64,000 nucleotides of DNA, taken from assembly GCA_041752735.1 (NCBI GenBank), contig JBGSVW010000026.1:12086-76085 (forward strand), given 5' to 3'. Position 1 is the stretch's first letter; the number at the start of each line of letters is the position of its first letter. Below the pieces are notes generated by a model. It did no database searches, was not told the origin of the DNA, and saw nothing but the letters and a program-made list of their open reading frames with translations. The translations under genes and the position numbers were made by a program. This DNA is from UBA1422 sp041752735 (GTDB taxonomy: Bacteria; Bacillota; Clostridia; Peptostreptococcales; Anaerovoracaceae). Positions 44,056 to 53,376 of the stretch are shown here, piece after piece.

Positions 44056-44389
44056 AGTAGCAGTTTTGGGCGACCGCGATAGCGTGCTGGGCTTCAAAGC
44101 ACTGGGTTTGGAAGTTTTTTTTACCGAAAACAAAGAAGATGCGTCGCAACAAATCCATACACTAGCTAGGAAGAATTACGCAATCATATACATCACCGAA
44201 ACCCTAGCTACTGAAATACCCCAGGATATCGCCCAGTACAAGGATGAAATCATGCCCGCCATAATACTGATCCCTGGTAAAAAAGGCAGTATGGGCATCA
44301 GTATGAATTCACTCAAACGCTCTGTTGAGCGTGCGGTGGGTGTGGATATCTTCAAAGATTTGGAAGACCCGAATGCATGCAAGTTATAA
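44048..44389 (+). CDS. ntpG: V-type ATPase central stalk subunit F
   Basis: 113 aa from ATG 44048 (a GTG at 44039 is the alternative; AAGGAAAGG lies 4 and 13 bases before the two starts). The start MYKVAVLGDRDSVLGFKALG and IIYITETLA are typical; IPGKKGSMGI and a C-terminal helix follow. It overlaps ntpC by eight bases. Confidence 0.88.
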   Translation: MYKVAVLGDRDSVLGFKALGLEVFFTENKEDASQQIHTLARKNYAIIYITETLATEIPQDIAQYKDEIMPAIILIPGKKGSMGISMNSLKRSVERAVGVDIFKDLEDPNACKL

Positions 44390-44440
44390 CGCAAACCCAT
44401 TTGTTTGGAGTCAGGATCACTTTTAGAAGGGAACAAAGAA

Positions 44441-46219
44441 ATGAGCAAAGGTAGAATAATCAAAGTCTCCGGTCCTTTGGTGGTTGCAACGGGATTGGGC
44501 GATGCGAATATGGCAGATGTCGTCCGAGTTGGCGAACAACGGCTGATTGGCGAAATATTGAATATGACCGGGGACAGTGCATATATTCAGGTGTATGAAG
44601 AAACTTCCGGATTGGGTCCGGGCATGCCCGTGGAAACCACCGGCGCCCCAATGGCTGTAGAATTAGGCCCAGGATTGATAGGAACCATCTATGATGGTAT
44701 CCAACGGCCGTTGGAAGAAATCATCAAACTGACTGGCCCGACAATCACAAGAGGAGTGGATGTTCCCTCGTTGAAACGTGAAACTAAATGGGAATTCACA
44801 GCCACTGCGAAGATCGGCGACGAGCTGATAGGAGGGGATACCCTTGGAATCGTAGAAGAGGGGCCTTTCATTTCCCACAAAATCATGTTGCCGCCAGGTG
44901 ATTCCGGGACTTTGGCATCTATAAAAAGTGGTAGCTTTACAGTAACTGATATCATCGCCACAATAAAAACACAGGATGGCAGTGCCAAAGACGTTACCAT
45001 GATGCAAAAGTGGCCGGTACGGGTTGGCAGGCCATACAAACAGAAATTTCCACCCTCTGAGCCACTTGCAAGTGGTCAGAGGGTCATCGATACACTCTTT
45101 CCGATTGCCAAGGGAGGAACGGCCGCCGTTCCCGGACCATTCGGCTCCGGAAAAACCGTTGTGCAGCAGCAGCTGGCAAAGTGGTCGGATGTGGATGTAG
45201 TGGTATATATCGGATGCGGTGAACGTGGAAATGAAATGACGGATGTACTCCGGGAGTTTCCTGAGCTAAATGACCCGAGAACTGGGGAATCTCTGATGAA
45301 GAGAACCATCATGATTGCCAACACTTCCGACATGCCTGTCGCTGCGCGGGAGGCATCAATATATACTGGGATTACAATTGCAGAATATTTCAGAGACATG
45401 GGATATGCCGTGGCCGTCATTGCTGATTCAACATCCCGTTGGGCGGAAGCCCTAAGGGAAATGTCTGGGCGTCTTGAAGAAATGCCGGGTGAAGAAGGCT
45501 ATCCTGCCTATCTGAGCTCCCGCCTAGCCCAGTTCTATGAGCGCGCTGGCACAGTCTCCTGTATCGGGTCAGAAGACCGACGGGGATCCCTGACTGCAAT
45601 AGGAGCGGTTTCTCCTCCGGGCGGGGACATATCTGAACCGGTGTCCCAGGGAACCATGCGGATTGTAAAAGTATTCTGGGGTCTGGATGCCAGCTTAGCG
45701 TATAGGCGCCATTTCCCAGCCATCAACTGGCTGACCTCCTATTCTTTGTACCTAGATGCACTGAAACCATGGTTTGATGAAAACCTGGGTAAGGAATATT
45801 TCCTCAATAGGGCAAAAGCATTACTTATTCTACAGGAAGAAGCCACCCTAAACGAAATTGTACAGCTGGTTGGCAAGGATTCTCTTTCTCCAGAGGACCA
45901 GCTGACACTGGAGACTGCAAAGATGATTCGCGAAGACTTCCTTCAACAGAATGCCTTTGTGGATGTAGATAGCTATTCTTCCTATGACCGCCAAGCTAGG
46001 CTTATGCACTTGATTCTCCGCTATGATAAGCTGGCAAGAGGGGCATTGAACGCATGTACCAATATTCAGGAACTCTTCAAAATTCCTTCTAGGGAAAGAA
46101 TCGGTCGTGCAAAAGGTGTGCCCCAGGAGGAATACGTAAAGGTCTACCAAGAGATTGAGAAGCAGATGGAAATAGAAATTGACGCCATATTTGCGGAAGG
46201 AGGCCAGTCTCGTGATTAA
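44441..46219 (+). CDS. ntpA: V-type ATPase catalytic subunit A
   Basis: 592 aa from ATG 44441 after AGAAGGGA. P-loop GPFGSGKTVVQQQLAKW, the bulge/non-homologous region (about 110-200), ADSTSRWAEALREMSGRLEE and the catalytic Glu in CGERGNEMTDVL identify the ATP-hydrolysing subunit. Length is normal. It overlaps ntpB by eight bases. Confidence 0.96.
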   Translation: MSKGRIIKVSGPLVVATGLGDANMADVVRVGEQRLIGEILNMTGDSAYIQVYEETSGLGPGMPVETTGAPMAVELGPGLIGTIYDGIQRPLEEIIKLTGPTITRGVDVPSLKRETKWEFTATAKIGDELIGGDTLGIVEEGPFISHKIMLPPGDSGTLASIKSGSFTVTDIIATIKTQDGSAKDVTMMQKWPVRVGRPYKQKFPPSEPLASGQRVIDTLFPIAKGGTAAVPGPFGSGKTVVQQQLAKWSDVDVVVYIGCGERGNEMTDVLREFPELNDPRTGESLMKRTIMIANTSDMPVAAREASIYTGITIAEYFRDMGYAVAVIADSTSRWAEALREMSGRLEEMPGEEGYPAYLSSRLAQFYERAGTVSCIGSEDRRGSLTAIGAVSPPGGDISEPVSQGTMRIVKVFWGLDASLAYRRHFPAINWLTSYSLYLDALKPWFDENLGKEYFLNRAKALLILQEEATLNEIVQLVGKDSLSPEDQLTLETAKMIREDFLQQNAFVDVDSYSSYDRQARLMHLILRYDKLARGALNACTNIQELFKIPSRERIGRAKGVPQEEYVKVYQEIEKQMEIEIDAIFAEGGQSRD

Positions 46220-47600
46220 GGAATATCGCACAATACATGAAATATCTGGACCACTGATGATTGTACGGAAGGTTCAGGACGTAACCTACGATGAACTGGC
46301 AGAAATCGAGCTTCCCAATGGCCAGATTCGCCGGTGCAAGGTGTTGGAAGTCCATGAAGACAAGGCGGTTGTACAGCTCTTTGAAAGTTCCGCAGGCATC
46401 AATCTAGCCCAGTCTAAGGTTCGTTTCCTTGGGCACAGCCTGAAGCTTGGAGTTTCAGGGGATATGCTGGGTCGTGTTTTCAGTGGGATGGGTGTCCCCA
46501 TCGATGGAGGACCTGAAATCCTTCCCGAAAAGCAACAAGACATCAACGGGCTTCCCATGAACCCTGCCGCTCGCGACTATCCATCGGAATTTATCCAGAC
46601 TGGAATTTCTACAATTGATGGATTGAACACCCTTGTAAGAGGGCAGAAACTCCCTATTTTTTCTGGTTCTGGCTTGCCTCACGCAGACCTGGCGGCCCAG
46701 ATTGCCCGTCAGGCCAAAGTGTTGGGTAATTCGGCTAATTTTGCTGTAGTGTTTGCGGCAATCGGGATTACCTTTGAGGAGTCGAATTTCTTTGTCCAAG
46801 AGTTCCGCCGCACAGGTGCCATTGATCGTACTGTTTTATTTACGAACCTGGCCAATGACCCGGCAGTAGAGCGGATTTCCACCCCGCGTATGGCACTTAC
46901 GGCTGCTGAGTATCTTGCCTTTGATAAAGGTATGCATGTTTTGGTCATACTCACTGACATCACCAACTATGCAGAAGCGCTGCGTGAAGTATCCGCAGCA
47001 CGAAAAGAGGTCCCTGGGCGACGTGGTTACCCTGGGTATCTATATACAGACCTGGCTACCATGTACGAACGTGCCGGTCGCCGGCTGGGCTATGAGGGAT
47101 CCATCACTATGATTCCAATTCTAACCATGCCGGAAGATGATAAGACCCATCCCATACCCGACTTGACCGGATATATTACAGAAGGACAAATTATCCTGTC
47201 GCGGGAATTGTTCAGAAAAGGAATTCGACCCCCTGTTGATGTCATGCCGTCCCTTTCCAGACTCAAGGACAAGGGAATTGGCGCTGGCAAAACCAGAGAA
47301 GATCATTCAGGGACGATGAACCAACTTTTTGCCGCTTATGCCACAGGCAAAGAAATGAAAGAACTGATGGCAATCTTGGGAGAAGCAGCACTTAGCGAAA
47401 CAGATTTGATATTCGCTCGGTTTGCAGATGAATTTGAACGGCGGTACGTGGCGCAGTCCACAGATGAAAACCGATCCATCGAGGAAACGCTGGATCTGGG
47501 TTGGTCATTGCTTTCTATGCTGCCCACTTCCGAACTCAAGAGAATCAGCCCTGAGATGATAGAAAAATATATGCCAAAAAAAATAATTGATGGGGAGTGA
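46212..47600 (+). CDS. ntpB: V-type ATPase regulatory subunit B
   Basis: 462 aa starting at a GTG that overlaps the end of ntpA (CGTGATTAA), with GGAAGGA ahead. It is the non-catalytic partner and lacks a P-loop: GSGLPHADLAAQIARQA stands in its place. ILTDITNYAEALREVSAARK and PGRRGYPGYLYTDLATMYER are typical. Confidence 0.95.
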   Translation: MIKEYRTIHEISGPLMIVRKVQDVTYDELAEIELPNGQIRRCKVLEVHEDKAVVQLFESSAGINLAQSKVRFLGHSLKLGVSGDMLGRVFSGMGVPIDGGPEILPEKQQDINGLPMNPAARDYPSEFIQTGISTIDGLNTLVRGQKLPIFSGSGLPHADLAAQIARQAKVLGNSANFAVVFAAIGITFEESNFFVQEFRRTGAIDRTVLFTNLANDPAVERISTPRMALTAAEYLAFDKGMHVLVILTDITNYAEALREVSAARKEVPGRRGYPGYLYTDLATMYERAGRRLGYEGSITMIPILTMPEDDKTHPIPDLTGYITEGQIILSRELFRKGIRPPVDVMPSLSRLKDKGIGAGKTREDHSGTMNQLFAAYATGKEMKELMAILGEAALSETDLIFARFADEFERRYVAQSTDENRSIEETLDLGWSLLSMLPTSELKRISPEMIEKYMPKKIIDGE

Positions 47601-47606
47601 TAAAGG

Positions 47607-48263
47607 ATGGCTACATCATCGGCGATAACCAATATGACCCGCATGGAACTTACGCGTCTCAAAAACCGCTTAAAAACAGCCAGAAGGGGCCACAAACTTC
47701 TCAAAGACAAGCGGGATGAACTCATGAAACAATTCCTCGATGTCGTCCGCTTGAATCGGGAACTTCGTGTGCGTGTGGAAGAATCATTAATGCAGGCCCA
47801 TGCATCTTTTACGGTGGCGGCCGCATTGATGTCGCCCAGCATGCTGGAGCAGGCCCTACTTTTTCCAAAACAGAGACTGTCACTGAAGGTGGGTTACCAG
47901 AATATCATGAGTGTCAATGTGCCCGTCTATGAATTCGAGACAAGCAGTGAGGATCCCGGTGAGATTTATCCTTACGGCTTTGCCATGACATCCGGAGAAC
48001 TCGACACAGCCGTCGCAGCCCTGTCCCGGGTTTTCGCAGATATGTTGAAGTTGGCGGAGGTAGAGAAAACTTCCCAGCTACTAGCAGAGGAAATCGAAAA
48101 AACAAGACGTAGAGTAAGCGCGTTGGAATATATTATGATTCCGGATATGACAGAAAAAATCCGCTATATCTCAATGAAGCTAGAAGAAAATGAGCGGGGA
48201 AACATCACGCGTCTCATGAAAGTTAAGGATATGATTTTGAAAGAAGCACATGGATATGAGTAG
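47607..48263 (+). CDS. ntpD: V-type ATPase central rotor subunit D
   Basis: 218 aa, mostly two long helices, with the usual start MTRMELTRLKNRLKTARRGH and KLLKDKRDELMKQF. It is the last gene of the operon. The stop is TAG and the frame then stays open for another 135 codons through the terminator into the next small frame, which I regard as chance. Confidence 0.93.
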   Translation: MATSSAITNMTRMELTRLKNRLKTARRGHKLLKDKRDELMKQFLDVVRLNRELRVRVEESLMQAHASFTVAAALMSPSMLEQALLFPKQRLSLKVGYQNIMSVNVPVYEFETSSEDPGEIYPYGFAMTSGELDTAVAALSRVFADMLKLAEVEKTSQLLAEEIEKTRRRVSALEYIMIPDMTEKIRYISMKLEENERGNITRLMKVKDMILKEAHGYE

Positions 48264-48304
48264 AAACCAAAGAAAATAAGATTGTGTTTTACAACAGGAT
48301 CAGT

Positions 48305-48337
48305 AAACCGGTGGAAAAGAGTTCCACCGGTTTTGTT
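48305..48337 (+). terminator. terminator of the V-ATPase operon
   Basis: AAACCGGTGGAA and TTCCACCGGTTT form a perfect stem around AAGAG, followed by TGTTT. Confidence 0.85.
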
Positions 48338-48413
48338 TGCCCATTTATTCCATTTTGTCCTTTGCTCAAAACTCCAAAAATGGTATACTATAAATAAAAA
48401 AATTAGGAAACAA

Positions 48414-48671
48414 TTGGATCTTCACCATCACAGATTGGGCACGACACACCACCATATCTTTGGACATGCTTTTGTTTTTTCCATTCTTGCGGCAATTGCA
48501 GAACGGGGCGCGTTATATATTGGTTGGGTGATTCCGTTGGTTGCCATTAGGTTGGTCTTTGCCATTATGGCTTTCAAAAAATTGAGAAATGCCAATAACT
48601 CCCAAGAAAAAGAAGTAACTGGCTTAATGCAGTTCTCATTTTGGATTATTCGCTGCAATTCAAGTCAATGA
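48414..48671 (+). CDS. possible small two-helix membrane protein
   Basis: About 85 aa if begun at a TTG after TTAGGAAACAA; GGTATACT about 30 bases before may be a -10 box. Two helices (IFGHAFVFSILAAIAERG and YIGWVIPLVAIRLVFAIMAF) follow a His-rich start. The frame is continuous with read-through of ntpD, so it could be chance. Low support. Confidence 0.35.
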   Translation: MDLHHHRLGTTHHHIFGHAFVFSILAAIAERGALYIGWVIPLVAIRLVFAIMAFKKLRNANNSQEKEVTGLMQFSFWIIRCNSSQ

Positions 48672-48710
48672 TAGTCGATTCAGAATTCGACGTATAAGGA
48701 GAGAACTATT

Positions 48711-51569
48711 TTGGAAAAGAAAAAAAGTAAGTTTGGTATGAAAGCAATCCTGGTCGTGATATTATTGGCCATTTTGTTGCTTTTCAGTTTAGTAGGTTTT
48801 ATTACCGATTTCCTTTGGTTTCAAGAGATTGGATATGTCAGTGTGTTTTTCAAAAAATTAGTGACCCAATTAGAAATCGGAACCCCGACTTTTCTCATTG
48901 TGACTTTGGCAACATTTGGTTATTTAAAGTTGTTGAAGAGGGGTTACTATAAGCATGTGGAATCCGATGTGGGCACTGAAGTCCGACCGCTGAATCTCAT
49001 TACTTGGGCTTTATCTCTGATGATGGGTGCGATTGTAACATATATGGCTGTCACTGCATTGTGGTTCAATGCTCTTCGTTTTGCCAACAGCACAGATTTT
49101 GGCATTAAAGATCCATTGTTTCATATGGACCTGTCATTCTACACTTTTAAATTGGAATTTATCACCCAGGTCAATGGCATGCTCATTGGCGTTCTGGCCG
49201 CATTCTTAATTGTTACAATGGTGTATTATGTAACCCTCATTTCCTCCAGACCTCCCAGAGTGTTTGATACTGTCAAGGAAGAAGACACCTTTGATGAAGA
49301 TCGGTTTGATGGTAGCCAGTACAGCAGCGGAAAGGGTGGCTTCAAAAGTGAGCAAGCATTTGGGCCTTTCGCACAAATCTTTGAGACGTTTGGCAAATCC
49401 TTTGGCAAGAATACCAGCCAGCCAAAAAAGAAAAAACAATTTGACGATGACAACTTTATAGAACTGATGACCATCGCTTCCAAGCAACTCATTGTGGTTG
49501 GCGTCATCTTGTTTCTGATGCTTGCAGCTCATTTTTATCTTAAGCAGTATAGCCTACTTTTCGGATCGACTGGGGTGGTATATGGTGCCGGATTCACGGA
49601 TGTTAATATAACCCTTTGGATGTATCGCATCCTAATGGGCCTGGCAGTGCTTGGCGCGTTGGTATTCATTGCCGGCATTGCGAAAAAAAGATTCAAGATT
49701 ATTCTCGCTGTTCCGGCTCTAATGATTTTAGTCGGGTTGATCGGTGGTGGTGCCGGTATGGTCGTTCAGAATTTTATAGTGTCTCCAGATGAAATCAGCA
49801 AAGAGAGCCAGTACCTGGAACGCAATATCGAATACACTCAGTATGCTTATGGCTTGGACCAAGTGGATATTCGGAGTTTCCAAGCCAGCGACAATCTGAG
49901 TTCTGAAGACATTAAGAATAACGAAGCTACCATCTCAAATATCCGAATCAACGACTATCTCCCAGCCGAAAAATTCTACAATCAGACCCAGAGTCTGCGT
50001 AAGTATTATAACTTTAATGATGTGGATGTAGATCGTTATATGATCAATGGAGAATATACTCAGACATTCCTCTCTGCCAGAGAAATTGACGAAACAAAAA
50101 TTAGCACAACATGGCTAAATACCCACTTAAAGTATACTCATGGTTATGGGATTACGTTATCTAGGGTAGACAAGGTAACAGCCAGCGGACAACCGGATAT
50201 GTTGATTGAAAGCATCCCACCAGTATCAAAGGTGGAAGAAATCAAAATCACACGACCTGAAATTTATTTTGGGGAACTAACCAATAGCTATGTTGTAGTG
50301 AATACAGATGAAGATGAATTTGATTACCCGGATGGAGATACCAACAAATATGCTCAGTATGAAGGTGTTGCAGGAATCAAACTTAACCTGTTTAACAAGG
50401 CATTGTTTTCGATACGGGAGCGAAGCTTGAAACTTCTAGTTTCGTCCAACATTGACAGTGAGTCTAGCATTATTGTTAATCGTAATATAAAGGCCAGAGT
50501 CCAGAAAATTATGCCATATCTTGAGTATGACAACGATCCCTATGTGGTGGTTGGCGATGGCAAACTATACTGGATCATTGATGCCTATACAACAAGCGAC
50601 AAGTATCCGTATTCAGAGCCATACACCGCCGATTCATCGGTGAACTACATCAGAAACTCTGTTAAGGTTGTGGTGGATGCCTACAACGGAAATGTAGACT
50701 TCTATATTGTGGATGAAAATGATCCCATTGCATTGACGTTCCAATCCATCTATCCCAAACTGTTCAAGGGATTATCTGAAATGCCTGAATATCTTAAGTC
50801 ACACTTGAGATATCCCAACACCATATTCCAGATACAGGCTGAAATTTACCAGAGGTACCATATGACTAATGTGAATGTATTCTATCAAGATGAAGACCTT
50901 TGGCAGATTGCAAATGAAATTTATGGAACAGAAGAGCAACTTATGACCCCCAATTATTATATTCTAAGCTTGCCTGGCGAATCCACGGTAGAGTTTGTCA
51001 ATTCTATTCCGTACACACCAAAAGACAAAAAGAATATGACAGGTCTTCTGATGGCTAGAAACGACAAGAACAATTATGGCAAACTGGTACTATTCCAAAT
51101 GCCCAAGAGTAAAATTGTCTATGGACCGATGCAGATTGAAGCACAAATTGACCAGACACCAGAGATTTCCAAAGAGTTTTCTCTGTGGAACTCTTCGGGA
51201 TCCAGTTATAGCCGAGGCAACCTGTTTATCATTCCCATAGAAGACTCATTGCTCTATGTGGAGCCTGTTTATCTGGAAGCTACCAACTCTAGCATTCCAG
51301 AGGTAAAAAGAGTCATTGTAGCATATAACAACAAAATCGCGTATGAGGCAACACTTGCAGAAGCTTTAGATTCTTTGTTTGGCGATGGAACCGGCAATGG
51401 AACGGATAATCCTACAGATCCGGATGATTCAAATCTAACACAAACCGAGATAATCCAAAAGGCAGTAGATGCCTACGAAAATGCACAGGCTGCTTTGCAA
51501 GAAGGCAATTGGTCAGATTACAGAAAATATTTGGACGAGTTGGAATTATATCTGATGAAGTTATCTTAA
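48711..51569 (+). CDS. UPF0182 family membrane protein
   Basis: 952 aa, from a TTG seven bases after AAGGAGA. About seven helices in the first 390 residues are split by a charged cytoplasmic loop (about 185-245, ending QPKKKKQFDDDN). A large extracellular C-terminal domain follows (NIEYTQYAYGLDQVDIRSFQ, HLRYPNTIFQIQAEIYQRYH). It is the length usual for the family, whose function is unknown. A Gly/Asn/Thr/Asp linker near 895-915 precedes a short acidic helical tail. It is monocistronic. Confidence 0.9.
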   Translation: MEKKKSKFGMKAILVVILLAILLLFSLVGFITDFLWFQEIGYVSVFFKKLVTQLEIGTPTFLIVTLATFGYLKLLKRGYYKHVESDVGTEVRPLNLITWALSLMMGAIVTYMAVTALWFNALRFANSTDFGIKDPLFHMDLSFYTFKLEFITQVNGMLIGVLAAFLIVTMVYYVTLISSRPPRVFDTVKEEDTFDEDRFDGSQYSSGKGGFKSEQAFGPFAQIFETFGKSFGKNTSQPKKKKQFDDDNFIELMTIASKQLIVVGVILFLMLAAHFYLKQYSLLFGSTGVVYGAGFTDVNITLWMYRILMGLAVLGALVFIAGIAKKRFKIILAVPALMILVGLIGGGAGMVVQNFIVSPDEISKESQYLERNIEYTQYAYGLDQVDIRSFQASDNLSSEDIKNNEATISNIRINDYLPAEKFYNQTQSLRKYYNFNDVDVDRYMINGEYTQTFLSAREIDETKISTTWLNTHLKYTHGYGITLSRVDKVTASGQPDMLIESIPPVSKVEEIKITRPEIYFGELTNSYVVVNTDEDEFDYPDGDTNKYAQYEGVAGIKLNLFNKALFSIRERSLKLLVSSNIDSESSIIVNRNIKARVQKIMPYLEYDNDPYVVVGDGKLYWIIDAYTTSDKYPYSEPYTADSSVNYIRNSVKVVVDAYNGNVDFYIVDENDPIALTFQSIYPKLFKGLSEMPEYLKSHLRYPNTIFQIQAEIYQRYHMTNVNVFYQDEDLWQIANEIYGTEEQLMTPNYYILSLPGESTVEFVNSIPYTPKDKKNMTGLLMARNDKNNYGKLVLFQMPKSKIVYGPMQIEAQIDQTPEISKEFSLWNSSGSSYSRGNLFIIPIEDSLLYVEPVYLEATNSSIPEVKRVIVAYNNKIAYEATLAEALDSLFGDGTGNGTDNPTDPDDSNLTQTEIIQKAVDAYENAQAALQEGNWSDYRKYLDELELYLMKLS

Positions 51570-51578
51570 TTTGCGCCG

Positions 51579-51607
51579 TTGACAGTTTTCAGAAAAATAT
51601 ATATAAT
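51579..51607 (+). promoter_or_regulatory. strong sigma-A promoter of nhaC
   Basis: Perfect TTGACA and TATAAT with 17 bases between. Confidence 0.85.
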
Positions 51608-51616
51608 TAGTGCATG

Positions 51617-51646
51617 TGTGGGATTCTTCATATTTACAATCCCACA
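51617..51646 (+). other. 5'-terminal mRNA hairpin of nhaC
   Basis: TGTGGGATT and AATCCCACA pair perfectly around a 12-base loop. The stem would start within a few bases of the transcript's 5' end, and no T-run follows. It may protect the mRNA from decay or bind a regulator. Confidence 0.5.
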
Positions 51647-51684
51647 TCCGTTGATTCATTCTAATATTTTAAGGAGGACCTATT

Positions 51685-53139
51685 ATGGGTAAAAAAATTC
51701 CAATGTGGCAAGTCCTGATCGTAGTATTATTTATGCTCGCAGGCTTGTTCTGGGAAGTCATCGTCGCTGGCGACGGTGAAGGCCACATCGCGCTGATTGC
51801 TTCAGGCATCGTTGCCGCAATCGTCGCAACCGCAAATGGATGGAAGTGGAAGTATCTTGAAAAGGGTATTTTGACTACTATCGACCGTTCCATGCAAGCA
51901 GTCTTGATTTTGATGGTCGTCGGTCTGCTAGTTGGTGCATGGGTAGCCGGAGGCGTTATCCCCGCAATGATTTATTATGGTCTGTCCATTTTAAGTCCGG
52001 GGATCTTTTTGTTTGCTGGCTGTCTACTCTGTTGCGTTGTATCACTGGCTACCGGTTCATCATGGACCACAGCAGCCACCGTTGGTATCGCACTGATGGG
52101 CATCGCTACCGCGCTTGACATTTCTCCCGCAATGACCGCTGGTGCAATCGTATCCGGTGCATATTTCGGAGACAAAATGTCACCTCTGTCCGACACCACC
52201 AACCTGGCACCTGCAGTAGCCGGTTCCACTTTGTTTGAGCATATCAGACACATGGTATGGACAGTCACTCCTTCCTTGATTATCGCATTGATCGGATTCC
52301 TTATTCTGGGCTTCGTTAACAACTCCGGTGGTTCTGCTGATCTTTCCGGCGTTACTGAAATGCAAACAGCCCTGAAAGCAGAATTCTGGATTAATCCGGT
52401 TCTGTTGATTCCTCCCGTTGTGGTTATCGGAATGGTTATCATCAAAGCACCTGCACTGCCCGGACTCATTGGCGGCACCTTGCTGGGTGTTGTCTGCATG
52501 GCGGTTCAGGGCGTTGACCCCAAAACCTGGATGGCAACATTGAACTATGGTTACTCTTCATCCAGCGAAGTCCAAGCCGTTGCTGACCTGTTGAATCAGG
52601 GTGGCATGCAGAATATGATGTGGGCGATCTCACTGATTCTGTGCGCTATGATGTTTGGTGGCATCCTGGATGCTTCCGGCATGTTGGATTCTATCGCGCA
52701 CGGTCTTTTGAGAGTTGCTAAGGGAACCGGTTCTCTGGTTCTGGTTACCATTTTCACTTGCATCTTCATGAACGTTGTTGCTTGCGACCAGTACCTGGCC
52801 ATTATTATGCCTGGTAGAATGTACAAAGAAGCTTATGAAGATAGAAGACTTGCCAACAAGAATCTTTCCAGAGTACTGGAAGACTCAGGTACAATGACTT
52901 CTAACCTAGTTCCCTGGAACACTTGCGGCGCTTATATGAAGAGTGTCTTAGGCGTAAATCAGTGGGGCGCAGGCGGATATGCTCCGTTTGCCTTCTTGAA
53001 CCTTATGAATCCGATTGTATCGGCATTCTATGGATTCACCGGCATTTCCATGACAAAGATTACCGAAGAGCAGTATGCTGAGATTCTCCACAAGAGAGCC
53101 CTTGCAAAGGAAGCTTCTATGGAAGCATTGAAGGCATAG
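51685..53139 (+). CDS. nhaC: NhaC-type Na+/H+ antiporter
   Basis: 484 aa with about 11-12 helices. Family blocks include LATGSSWTTAATVGIALMGI, GAYFGDKMSPLSDTTNLAPA and SGTMTSNLVPWNTCGAYMKS. It exchanges Na+ for H+ across the membrane. Start after TAAGGAGGACC. Its G+C-rich, regular codon use suggests high expression. With the Na+-type V-ATPase just upstream it fits a sodium cycle. Ends TAG, then a perfect terminator. Confidence 0.92.
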   Translation: MGKKIPMWQVLIVVLFMLAGLFWEVIVAGDGEGHIALIASGIVAAIVATANGWKWKYLEKGILTTIDRSMQAVLILMVVGLLVGAWVAGGVIPAMIYYGLSILSPGIFLFAGCLLCCVVSLATGSSWTTAATVGIALMGIATALDISPAMTAGAIVSGAYFGDKMSPLSDTTNLAPAVAGSTLFEHIRHMVWTVTPSLIIALIGFLILGFVNNSGGSADLSGVTEMQTALKAEFWINPVLLIPPVVVIGMVIIKAPALPGLIGGTLLGVVCMAVQGVDPKTWMATLNYGYSSSSEVQAVADLLNQGGMQNMMWAISLILCAMMFGGILDASGMLDSIAHGLLRVAKGTGSLVLVTIFTCIFMNVVACDQYLAIIMPGRMYKEAYEDRRLANKNLSRVLEDSGTMTSNLVPWNTCGAYMKSVLGVNQWGAGGYAPFAFLNLMNPIVSAFYGFTGISMTKITEEQYAEILHKRALAKEASMEALKA

Positions 53140-53181
53140 ACTTCAATACAACGAAATACAAGCATTAAACGACTATAACTC

Positions 53182-53212
53182 AAAAGAGACAGGCCTGGCC
53201 TGTCTCTTTTCT
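53182..53212 (+). terminator. terminator of nhaC
   Basis: AAAAGAGACAGGCC and GGCCTGTCTCTTTT are perfect arms with a minimal loop. Confidence 0.85.
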
Positions 53213-53376
53213 TGTTCCTGCTGTGTTGCCTGTCAGCTATTAGAGGGTTTATTACGAATCACCGTTGAAAGGGGATGAAACAAATGTTAAAATGTAAAAA
53301 TAGGTATTTTAATTCCGCGTGGCAGGGTATGGACTCTTCACAAGAGAAGATGATACAGAAGAAAGGGAACAGATCA

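Noticed and set aside
48261..48671. Read-through extension of ntpD by 135 codons past its TAG
   Set aside because: The open frame passes through a perfect terminator hairpin, and subunit D is already full length.
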